This document shows, one piece after another, positions 25,712 through 33,094 of a stretch of 64,000 nucleotides of DNA. The first letter of the stretch is position 1. The number at the start of each line of letters is the position of its first letter. The stretch is from Massilia psychrophila. Lineage in GTDB: Bacteria; Pseudomonadota; Gammaproteobacteria; Burkholderiales; Burkholderiaceae_D. The DNA lies in the NCBI RefSeq assembly GCF_002760665.1, contig NZ_PDOB01000025.1:1-64000 (forward strand), written 5' to 3'. Under the pieces are notes generated by a model, which was not told the DNA's origin, did not search any database, and saw nothing but the letters and a program-made list of their open reading frames with translations. The position numbers were made by a program, and so were the translations under genes.

Positions 25712-26419
25712 TCACCGAGATTTCATGTATTGTTCGAACAGCACTTCCATCGTGGTGGTGCGCGCGCCGCCATGCAGGGGCGCCGGTGGTGCGTAGTTGA
25801 CGAAACGGACCACCCAGTCGGCGTGGTCCGGGCCGACATCGAGGGCGTTGATGCAGCCGGCGCTTTGCGCCAGGGCACCGAGGAAGAGGCGCTGGCCGGT
25901 CAGCGCCAGCGACAAAATGGCGCAGTTGACGCCGCCGTGCAGCACCAGCAGCACGGTGTCCCAGTGCGGATCGGCGCGCAGGCAGGCAATCGCCGGGTGG
26001 ACCCTGTCCAGCAGTTCGCCGACCGATTCGCCGCCGAGGAAGCGCTGGTCGGCGCCGACCATGCCTTCGAAGACGCCGGTGAACGCGTTGCGTAATTCGG
26101 CGTCCGGGATCCTTGATAAGCGCCCGCCGCGGATTTCATCGAGCTCCGGCCAGCAGTCGACAGCGATGTCCTGGCCGGTTTCGGCCAGCACCCGGCGCGC
26201 CGTCTCGACAGTGCGCGGCAGGCTGGAGGCAATCACGCGGTCGAAACGCACGTTGGCGGCGGCGAACGACTGGCCGGCCGCGCTGGCTTGGGCGCGGCCT
26301 TCTTCGTCGAGGGCAACGGTTTCCGGCAGGTAAGGTTTGCCGGCGGCGTCGAAGTACGTGACGCTGCCGTGGCGCATCAGGAACATGCGGCGGCGCGGGG
26401 CGGGTGTCGGTTCGGTCAT
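25712..26419 (-). CDS. Histidine phosphatase family protein
   Basis: A 235-residue member of the phosphoglycerate mutase-like superfamily. The catalytic R-H-G motif lies in M-F-L-M-R-H-G-S-V-T; S-S-L-P-R-T-V-E-T-A supplies the second Arg, and L-V-L-H-G-G-V-N the second His. It is the first gene of the operon with the APH-type kinase and the dehydrogenase. ACAD10 in animals also carries a phosphatase domain (of a different fold), so a supporting role in the same pathway is possible. The substrate is unknown. Confidence 0.8.
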   Translation of the reverse strand: MTEPTPAPRRRMFLMRHGSVTYFDAAGKPYLPETVALDEEGRAQASAAGQSFAAANVRFDRVIASSLPRTVETARRVLAETGQDIAVDCWPELDEIRGGRLSRIPDAELRNAFTGVFEGMVGADQRFLGGESVGELLDRVHPAIACLRADPHWDTVLLVLHGGVNCAILSLALTGQRLFLGALAQSAGCINALDVGPDHADWVVRFVNYAPPAPLHGGARTTTMEVLFEQYMKSR

Positions 26420-26532
26420 GCTTGTATAGTATCACCGGGGCTCGGGAAGAAAATTTGCGTTCAAGATAATCTTTCCTGTGTGAACTGTCATAAAATGGTC
26501 CAGCAACATTTTTAACCATTTGAAGGTAGTCC

Positions 26533-28236
26533 ATGGCAAGGCCCGAAAAAATCCGACTTGGCGAGATCCTCGTCCAGCAAAGGCTGCTGTCCGAGGAACA
26601 ACTCGGGCTGGCGCTGACCGACCAGAAACGCTCCGGCCGCAAGCTCGGCCGGGTGTTCGTCGAAAACGGCTTCGTCACCGAAGAACAGATTTCCGGCGCC
26701 ATCGCCCGCCAGCTCGACATCCCCTACATCAACCTGAAGTTCTACAACACCAATCCGGCGGTGGTGCGCCTGCTGCCGGAAACGCAGGCGCGGCGCTTTC
26801 GCGCGCTGGTGCTGGAAGACCGCCGCACCTCGCTGCTGGTGGGGATGTCGGACCCGACCGACCTGTTCGCCTACGACGAGATCGCGCGCCAGGTCAAGAA
26901 GGCGGTCGAACTGGCGGTGGTCACCGAGACCGAGGTGCTGCAGGCGATCGACCGCATCTACCGCCGCACCGACGAGATCACCGATTTTGCGCGCGAGCTG
27001 GAACAGGATCTGGGCGACAGCGTCGTCGACTTCGGTGCACTGGCCGCCAACCCGGGGCTGGAAGAGGCGCCGATCGTCAAGCTGCTGCAGTCGGTGTTCG
27101 ACGACGCCACCCAGGTGCGCGCCTCCGACATCCACATCGAGCCGCAGGAAACCCGGCTGCAGATCCGCTTTCGGATCGACGGCGTGCTGCATCTGCAGAC
27201 CGAGGCCGACATCAAGATCGCCACCTCGCTGGCGTTGCGCCTCAAACTGATGGCCGACCTCGACATTTCCGAAAAGCGCCTGCCGCAGGACGGCCGCTTC
27301 GCAATGAAGGTCAAGCAGCAGCGGGTCGATGTGCGGATCTCGACCATGCCGACCCAGTACGGCGAATCGGTGGTGATGCGCTTGCTTAACCAGGGCGGCA
27401 CGACCTTGCGGCTGGACGCGATCGGCATGCCGGCGCGCCTGGTCGAACGCTTTCGCGCCATCGTCGGGCGTCCAAACGGCCTGGTGCTGGTGACGGGGCC
27501 TACCGGCAGCGGCAAGACGACGACCTTGTACAGCGCGCTGTCCGAGCTGAACTCGGTCGAAAAAAAGCTGATCACGGTCGAAGACCCGGTCGAGTACCGG
27601 CTGCCCGGCATCAACCAGGTGCAGGTCAACGACAAGATCGAGCTCAGTTTCGCGCGCGTGCTGCGCTCGGCGCTGCGCCAGGATCCCGACATCGTGCTGG
27701 TGGGCGAGATGCGCGACCAGGAGACCGCCCAGATCGGCCTGCGCGCGGCGATGACGGGCCACCTGGTGCTGTCGACCCTGCACACCAACGACGCCGCCAG
27801 CACGCCGCTGCGCCTGATGGACATGGGGGTGCCGCGCTACATGGTGGGCAGTTCGCTGCAGGCGGTGCTGGCACAGCGCCTGGTGCGGGTGATTTGCGAA
27901 AGCTGCAGCGAGCCGTATTCTCCGAGCCCGACCGAGCGGCTGTGGCTATGCGCCGAACCGGGCGAAAGCGGTCCGGACACCGCCTTCTTCCACGGCAAAG
28001 GCTGTTCGCATTGCAACGGCATGGGTTACCGTGGCCGTACCGGCGTCTATGAATTGCTGGAGATGACGGCCACGGTGGTCGATGCGGCCAACCACCACGA
28101 CCCGGCCCATTTCCTGCGCGCGGCGCGCACCGAGATGGCGGGCGAAACGCTGCGCCGGCACGCGGTGCAGCTGGCGGTACAGGGCCGCACCACGGTGGCC
28201 GAGGCGATGCGCATCAGCCACCAGCTGGAGGACTGA
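26533..28236 (+). CDS. mshE: MSHA pilus extension ATPase MshE
   Basis: A 567-residue secretion/pilus ATPase of the GspE/PilB type. The N-terminal MshEN domain has two c-di-GMP-binding motifs: R8-L9-G10 through L24-x3-L28-x2-Q31, and L38-G39 through Q60. Then come G-P-T-G-S-G-K-T-T (Walker A, about 322-330), the Asp box around E-D-P-V-E-Y, L-V-G-E-M-R-D (Walker B) and a zinc site C-E-S-C plus C-S-H-C. It powers pilin polymerisation at the inner membrane and is probably switched by c-di-GMP. It is the first gene of the msh operon; mshG starts 1 bp after its stop. Confidence 0.92.
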   Translation: MARPEKIRLGEILVQQRLLSEEQLGLALTDQKRSGRKLGRVFVENGFVTEEQISGAIARQLDIPYINLKFYNTNPAVVRLLPETQARRFRALVLEDRRTSLLVGMSDPTDLFAYDEIARQVKKAVELAVVTETEVLQAIDRIYRRTDEITDFARELEQDLGDSVVDFGALAANPGLEEAPIVKLLQSVFDDATQVRASDIHIEPQETRLQIRFRIDGVLHLQTEADIKIATSLALRLKLMADLDISEKRLPQDGRFAMKVKQQRVDVRISTMPTQYGESVVMRLLNQGGTTLRLDAIGMPARLVERFRAIVGRPNGLVLVTGPTGSGKTTTLYSALSELNSVEKKLITVEDPVEYRLPGINQVQVNDKIELSFARVLRSALRQDPDIVLVGEMRDQETAQIGLRAAMTGHLVLSTLHTNDAASTPLRLMDMGVPRYMVGSSLQAVLAQRLVRVICESCSEPYSPSPTERLWLCAEPGESGPDTAFFHGKGCSHCNGMGYRGRTGVYELLEMTATVVDAANHHDPAHFLRAARTEMAGETLRRHAVQLAVQGRTTVAEAMRISHQLED

Positions 28237-28237
28237 G

Positions 28238-29473
28238 ATGCCGTTGTTTGCCTACAAGGGACGCAACGTGCGCGGCGAGCTGATGGAGGGCGTGCTGGAG
28301 GCGGCCGACAGCGGCGCCGTGGCCGACCAGCTGTTCGGTACCGGTGTGACGCCGCTGGTGATCGCGCCGACCAAGCGCAGCGCCAGCAATGCCGGCGCCG
28401 GCCAGTCGTGGTGGACCAGCCTGACCGAGAAAAGTGTCACGCCGATGGACGTGCAGCTGTTCAGCCGCCAGATGCACACCCTGCTCAAGGCCGGCGTGCC
28501 GATCATGCGCGGCCTGGCCGGGTTGCAGGAATCGGCCATCAGCCCGGCGTTCGGGCGCATCCTCAAGGACTTGCGCGATTCGCTCGACTCGGGCCGCGAA
28601 CTGTCGGCGGCGATGCGGCGCCACCCCGACATTTTCAGCAATTTCTACCTGTCGATGGTGCGGGTGGGCGAAATGACGGGCCGGCTCGAGGACGTGTTCC
28701 TGCGCCTGTTCGACCACCTCGAATTCGACCGCGACATGCGCGACCGGGTCAAGACGGCCCTGCGCTATCCCGGTTTCGTGGTCGCGGCCATGGTGATGGC
28801 AATGGCGATCGTCAACATTTTCGTGATCCCGCAATTTACCAAGGTGTTCGCCAGTTTCCATGCCCAGTTGCCGTTGATGACGCGCATCCTGATCGGCTTT
28901 TCCGATTTCACGGTGGCCTGGTGGCCGGTGATGCTGGTACTGTCAATCGGCTCGATGCTGGCGGCGCGCTCCTGGGTGCAGACCGTGGCCGGGCGCTACA
29001 GCTGGGACCGCAACAAGCTGCGCCTGCCGATCGCCGGCAAGATCATCCTGAAAGGCACAATGGCGCGTTTTGCCCGCAGTTTTGCGCTCTCGAGCAAGAG
29101 CGGCGTGCCGATCGTGCAGGCGCTGACGGTGGTGTCGCAGACGGTCGACAACGCCTATCTGGCAGCACGCATCGAACAGATGCGCGACGGCGTCGAGCGC
29201 GGCGAAACCATCCTGCGCACCGGCACCACGGCCGGCGTATTCACCCCGGTGGTGCTGCAGATGATCGCGGTCGGCGAGGAGACCGGTTCGCTCGACGACC
29301 TGATGGATGAAATCGCCCTGATGTACGAGCGCGAGGTCGACTACGAACTAAGGACGCTGTCGTCGCAGATCGAACCGATCCTGATCACCTTTCTTGGTTT
29401 TATGGTGCTGGTGCTGGCACTCGGCATTTTCCTGCCGATCTGGGACCTGGGAAAAGCGGCATTGCATCCATGA
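28238..29473 (+). CDS. mshG: MSHA pilus inner-membrane platform protein MshG
   Basis: A 411-residue PilC/GspF-type protein. It has two T2SSF repeats, each with F-x-R-x-x-x-x-L-x-x-x-G-V-P-I (F-S-R-Q-M-H-T-L-L-K-A-G-V-P-I; F-A-R-S-F-A-L-S-S-K-S-G-V-P-I) and G-E-x-T-G (G-E-M-T-G, G-E-E-T-G). Three membrane helices are seen, around residues 170-190, 225-245 and 380-400. It couples the MshE motor to pilin assembly. It overlaps mshF by 4 bp (ATGA). Confidence 0.9.
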   Translation: MPLFAYKGRNVRGELMEGVLEAADSGAVADQLFGTGVTPLVIAPTKRSASNAGAGQSWWTSLTEKSVTPMDVQLFSRQMHTLLKAGVPIMRGLAGLQESAISPAFGRILKDLRDSLDSGRELSAAMRRHPDIFSNFYLSMVRVGEMTGRLEDVFLRLFDHLEFDRDMRDRVKTALRYPGFVVAAMVMAMAIVNIFVIPQFTKVFASFHAQLPLMTRILIGFSDFTVAWWPVMLVLSIGSMLAARSWVQTVAGRYSWDRNKLRLPIAGKIILKGTMARFARSFALSSKSGVPIVQALTVVSQTVDNAYLAARIEQMRDGVERGETILRTGTTAGVFTPVVLQMIAVGEETGSLDDLMDEIALMYEREVDYELRTLSSQIEPILITFLGFMVLVLALGIFLPIWDLGKAALHP

Positions 29474-30012
29474 TGGTCACGGCTGTTGCGCCAAAAAACA
29501 ACACTGTCTGTTTTTTGCACAGAAAGCGTGGCGCCAGCCTGTTCGAATTTGTGATCGTGCTGGCGGTGATTGCGCTGCTGGTAGGTATTTTGCTGCAGCG
29601 CATACACGTGGTTCAGTGCCAGGCCGAACTGGCGAAAGTGCAACAGGTCGTGGGCGTGCTGCGCAGCACGCTACGGATGAAGGCGGCCGTTGTGTACGCA
29701 CATGGCAATTCCCAGGAGTTTATCGCGCTGACTGAACAAAATCCGATGCGCTGGCTGACCAGTATGCCAAATAATTACTTGGGCGAATATTACTCGCCCG
29801 ATATCGAAGGCCTGGAATCGGGTAGTTGGTATTACGACCCAGGCACGAATACCTTGGTTTATTTGATGCATAACGGGAACGATTTGAAAGGAAAGAAAAT
29901 AAAATTGCTTAAATTTAAACAAATATTATTGCGTGCAGAGTCCGAACGTGGCATTCTTGCAAGCATGCCGTACAGCATTGTTTTGAATGAGGTAGCGGAA
30001 ACCCTGGACTGA
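29470..30012 (+). CDS. mshF: Pilin-like protein, MshF position
   Basis: A 180-residue protein with a type IV pilin-like N-terminus: R-G-A-S-L-F-E-F-V-I-V-L-A-V-I-A-L-L, with Gly at -1 and Glu at +5 of the prepilin cleavage site, after a 22-residue leader. The rest is not recognised except by position: it lies between mshG and the major pilin, where mshF sits in Vibrio and Shewanella. A start at the second ATG (29473) is equally possible. Base composition here and in mshA is less GC-rich than the flanks. Confidence 0.65.
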   Translation: MMVTAVAPKNNTVCFLHRKRGASLFEFVIVLAVIALLVGILLQRIHVVQCQAELAKVQQVVGVLRSTLRMKAAVVYAHGNSQEFIALTEQNPMRWLTSMPNNYLGEYYSPDIEGLESGSWYYDPGTNTLVYLMHNGNDLKGKKIKLLKFKQILLRAESERGILASMPYSIVLNEVAETLD

Positions 30013-30061
30013 CGATCGGCTGATTGTCGGATCCGTCAATTATGTGGATGCGGAGAAAAAT

Positions 30062-30547
30062 ATGAATAAACTGAGCATCAAAGGCCAAAACGCCCAAACG
30101 GGCTTCACATTGATCGAACTGATCGTCGTCATCGTCATCCTGGGCGTACTGGCTGCGACCGCGCTGCCGAAATTTGCTGATTTGGGGGCCGACGCGCGTG
30201 TTGCCAAAATGCAAGGTGCGCTTGGTGCCATGAAGTCCGCATCAGCAACTTTTCATGCGCAATGGTTGGCGGCGGGTTCGCCAGCCGACGCAGGCGCTGC
30301 CACCTCAACTATTAAGCAAGAGGGTGTAGCCATCGGGTACATAAATGGCTACCCGACCGCAGCCGACATGCTCGTATCGGCTGGAGGCTTGGCCGACTAC
30401 AAAACGGACACTGGCACCACTAAGGTGCTTAAAGTATCGTCCGACCAGACCGGTCGCACTTCTTGCAGTATCACGTACACAGAAGCGAGCACCGCCGGCG
30501 CTGCCCCTTCGTTCAGTAGCGCGCCAACCGTGGGCAACTGCCAGTAA
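30062..30547 (+). CDS. mshA: MSHA major pilin MshA
   Basis: A 161-residue type IVa pilin. The leader ends Q-T-G, cut before F-T-L-I-E-L-I-V-V-I-V-I-L-G-V-L-A (methylated Phe, Glu at +5). The alpha1 helix is followed by a short beta domain with two cysteines near the C-terminus (T-S-C-S-I and G-N-C-Q), which would close the D-region. Start 30062 has GGAG upstream. A strong terminator lies 33 bp after the stop, giving high pilin expression relative to mshC. MshB is absent; only one MSHA-like major pilin gene is in this locus. Confidence 0.88.
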   Translation: MNKLSIKGQNAQTGFTLIELIVVIVILGVLAATALPKFADLGADARVAKMQGALGAMKSASATFHAQWLAAGSPADAGAATSTIKQEGVAIGYINGYPTAADMLVSAGGLADYKTDTGTTKVLKVSSDQTGRTSCSITYTEASTAGAAPSFSSAPTVGNCQ

Positions 30548-30569
30548 TTTAGCGCTTCCGGTTCGCCGC

Positions 30570-31202
30570 ATGTGTATCGACAGGTCAAACCGCTCGCGCC
30601 TTGACCTGTTTTTTATTGCGGTTCGTAGTCGTCAATCCGGTCTACCGAGCCAAGCTCATGAAAGCATCGCCACACGCGGTTTCACGCTGATCGAACTGGT
30701 GGTCACGCTGATGTTGATCGGCATTCTGTCAGCGTTCGGCGTCTCCCGCTTTTTTGACCGCGCCACCTTCGACGTCGCCGCAATCGCCGACCAGACGCGC
30801 GCGATGCTGCGTTACGGCCAAAAACTTGCGGTGGCTCAGCGGCGGGCGGTCTATGTCCGCCTCACGTCCAGCAGCATGGCGCTGTGTTTCGACAGCGGCT
30901 GTTCGGCAACCATGCTGGTGAGCGCTCCCGGCGGCGCCAACAGCGGCAGCGCCAGCACCAGGGCCAATTGCGCCAATAATGCCAGCTGGTATTGCGAGGG
31001 CCTGCCTGCCAACCTGGGCTATACGCTCACGCCTGGGCCGGCGCCGACCAGTTTCGCGTTCGATGCCCAGGGCAAGCCGTATGCCGGCAGCGACAACCTG
31101 CTCATCGTCGATTCCACCTTCGTCCAGTTGACGGTGGCCGTCAGCGCTGGCGGCACCAGCCGCACCGTCACCGTGGTGCCGGAAACCGGCTATGTGTATT
31201 AG
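30570..31202 (+). CDS. mshC: MSHA minor pilin MshC
   Basis: A minor pilin: R-G-F-T-L-I-E-L-V-V-T-L-M-L-I-G-I-L at the prepilin cleavage site, then a GspH-like domain with paired cysteines (C-F-D-S-G-C and A-N-C-A-N, W-Y-C). The start is uncertain. ATG 30570 gives a 35-residue leader but its first codons form the mshA terminator. No other in-frame ATG, GTG or TTG occurs between there and the cleavage site; only an ATT near 30615 follows the hairpin. The gene end overlaps mshD by 11 bp. Confidence 0.8.
   Translation: MCIDRSNRSRLDLFFIAVRSRQSGLPSQAHESIATRGFTLIELVVTLMLIGILSAFGVSRFFDRATFDVAAIADQTRAMLRYGQKLAVAQRRAVYVRLTSSSMALCFDSGCSATMLVSAPGGANSGSASTRANCANNASWYCEGLPANLGYTLTPGPAPTSFAFDAQGKPYAGSDNLLIVDSTFVQLTVAVSAGGTSRTVTVVPETGYVY
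30580..30614 (+). terminator. Rho-independent terminator after mshA
   Basis: Stem ACAGGTCAA (30580-30588) with TTGACCTGT (30601-30609) and six T residues. It lies inside the leader codons of mshC if mshC starts at ATG 30570. Confidence 0.8.
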
Positions 31203-31788
31203 CGCGCGCTGGCCGCGCCAGGGCGGCGTCACCCTGGTCGAGCTGCTGATGTTCATCGTCATCGTCTCGGTGGCGCTGGTGGGCGTGCTGCAAGTGTTGC
31301 GCTACAACGCGGCCCACAGTGCCGATCCCTTGCGCCGCAAGCAGGCGCTGATGCTGGCCGAGAGCGTGATGGAGGAGGTGCAGATGGCGAAATTCACCTA
31401 TTGCGATCCGGCCTCCGACAACGCCGACAGCGCCACCCAGGCCGGCGACTGCACCGTTGCGGAGGCATTCGGCCAACTGTCGGGCGGCGAGGTAATGGGG
31501 CCGCGCCCGTACGACAACGTCAACGACTATGTCGTCGCGGGCAACACGCCGAGCGGGGCCATGGTCAGCAGCGCCGACGGCGCACCGCTCGACGCCAACG
31601 GCAACCCGATCGATGTGACCGGCTACACGGTCAGCCTGACGATCCGCCCCGAGGCGCTCAACAATATCACCGTCAGCGGCGTTACTGCAAACGAGAACGT
31701 GCTGCGCATCACCGTCACCGTCAACTTCGATGGCCAGGCGCTGGTGCTCGACGGCTACCGCGCGCGCTATGCGCCGAACGACCAATGA
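31192..31788 (+). CDS. mshD: MSHA minor pilin MshD
   Basis: A 198-residue pilin-like protein with the prepilin site Q-G-G-V-T-L-V-E-L-L-M-F-I-V-I-V (Glu at +5), the GspI-like segment L-M-L-A-E-S-V-M-E-E-V-Q and an acidic C-terminal domain. MshD is a minor pilin thought to sit in the pilus tip complex with C, O and P. It overlaps mshC (11 bp) and mshO (4 bp), so the genes are translated together. Confidence 0.82.
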   Translation: MCISARWPRQGGVTLVELLMFIVIVSVALVGVLQVLRYNAAHSADPLRRKQALMLAESVMEEVQMAKFTYCDPASDNADSATQAGDCTVAEAFGQLSGGEVMGPRPYDNVNDYVVAGNTPSGAMVSSADGAPLDANGNPIDVTGYTVSLTIRPEALNNITVSGVTANENVLRITVTVNFDGQALVLDGYRARYAPNDQ

Positions 31789-32654
31789 GCGACCGACGGC
31801 TTCCTGGCAGGTTGGCGCAGGCCGGTTTCACGCTGGTCGAGGCGATTGTGGCGATCGTCATCATCGGCATTTTGGGCGGGATGGTGGCGGTGTTCATCCG
31901 GGTCCCGGTGCAAGGCTATGTCGACAGTGTCGCGCGGGCCGAGCTGAGCGACGTCGCCGACGGCGCCTTGCGCCGCATCTCGCGCGACCTGCGGCTGGCG
32001 CTGCCGAACTCGATCCGCGTCAGCAACGACGGCAAATCGCTCGAAATGCTCCTCACCAAGTCCGGCGGACGCTACCTGGCCGCCGAAGACGGCGACCTGC
32101 TCAACCCGCACCTGAGCTTTCTCGACCCGGCCAAGAAGAGCTTTACCGTGATCGGCCCGATGCCGGCAGGCAAGCAGCAAATTGCCGACGGCGACGCCAT
32201 CGTGGTCTACAATCTCGGCCCCGATTTTCCCCAGGCCGATGCCTACAGCGGTACCAATCGCGCGCTCTACGATAGGGGCAACAGCGGCGGCAACCTGGTC
32301 GCCTTGATCAGCAATCCGTTTGCCGTCCAGGCCGCGCCGATGCAGTCGCCCGGCGCCCGTTTCCACGTGGTGTCGGGGCCGGTGACGTATTATTGCAACG
32401 GCGCGACCGGCGGCGCCGGTACACTGCTGCGGCAATGGGCCTATCCGATCAGTGCAGCGCAAAACAGCCCGGCGTCAGGCACCCCGAAGAGTGCCTTGCT
32501 GGCCAACCGGGTGGTGTCGTGCAACTTCGATTACAGTAGCGCGGCCTCCAGGCGCAGCGCGCTGGTGGTGCTGACGATCAGCCTGCGCGTGCCCGGCAGC
32601 AATGATCCTACCCTTACTTTATTGCATCAGGTCCACGTCAACAATACGCCATGA
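31785..32654 (+). CDS. mshO: MSHA minor pilin MshO
   Basis: A 289-residue GspJ/PilW-like minor pilin. The prepilin site is Q-A-G-F-T-L-V-E-A-I-V-A-I-V-I-I (Glu at +5), followed by the Arg-rich segment L-R-R-I-S-R-D-L-R-L-A-L-P-N-S-I characteristic of this group. Two cysteines appear in Y-Y-C-N-G and V-V-S-C-N-F. It overlaps mshD and mshP by 4 bp each. Confidence 0.82.
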   Translation: MSDRRLPGRLAQAGFTLVEAIVAIVIIGILGGMVAVFIRVPVQGYVDSVARAELSDVADGALRRISRDLRLALPNSIRVSNDGKSLEMLLTKSGGRYLAAEDGDLLNPHLSFLDPAKKSFTVIGPMPAGKQQIADGDAIVVYNLGPDFPQADAYSGTNRALYDRGNSGGNLVALISNPFAVQAAPMQSPGARFHVVSGPVTYYCNGATGGAGTLLRQWAYPISAAQNSPASGTPKSALLANRVVSCNFDYSSAASRRSALVVLTISLRVPGSNDPTLTLLHQVHVNNTP

Positions 32655-33094
32655 ACCACCGACTCCGCTCACGTTCGTACGCACCGGGCCGCCAGGCCGG
32701 CGTCGGCCTCGTCACCGCCATTTTCATCCTGGTGGTGCTGGCCGGGCTGGCAGTGGCAATGGCGACGTTGTCAAGCGCGCAGCAGGCCGCATCGAGCCTT
32801 GATGTGCTGGGCGCGCGCGCCTACCAGGGCGCGCGCGCCGGCGTCGAATGGGCGCTGTTCCAGCAGCGCGTCAACAATTCCTGCCTGCCCGGGCCGACCA
32901 CCTTCGCGCTGCCCGCCAACACCAGCCTGAGCAGTTTTACGGTCAGCGTCACCTGCAACGCCAATCCGTTTCCCGGCCAGCCGGCCAATTTCCGGGTGAC
33001 GGCGACGGCCTGCAATGGCATCGCGGGCGCCGCGTGCAAGGGCGCAGGCACTAGCCAAGACTATGTTGAACGCAAGATCGAGGTGCAGTTTTGA
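32651..33094 (+). CDS. mshP: MSHA biogenesis protein MshP
   Basis: A 147-residue PilX/GspK-like minor pilin. The N-terminal hydrophobic helix V-G-L-V-T-A-I-F-I-L-V-V-L-A-G-L-A-V-A follows Q-A-G, and, as in many members of this group, the Glu at +5 is missing. The segment A-R-A-Y-Q-G-A-R-A-G-V-E-W-A is conserved in the family. Three or more cysteines lie in the C-terminal part. It overlaps mshO and mshQ by 4 bp. Confidence 0.8.
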   Translation: MNHRLRSRSYAPGRQAGVGLVTAIFILVVLAGLAVAMATLSSAQQAASSLDVLGARAYQGARAGVEWALFQQRVNNSCLPGPTTFALPANTSLSSFTVSVTCNANPFPGQPANFRVTATACNGIAGAACKGAGTSQDYVERKIEVQF

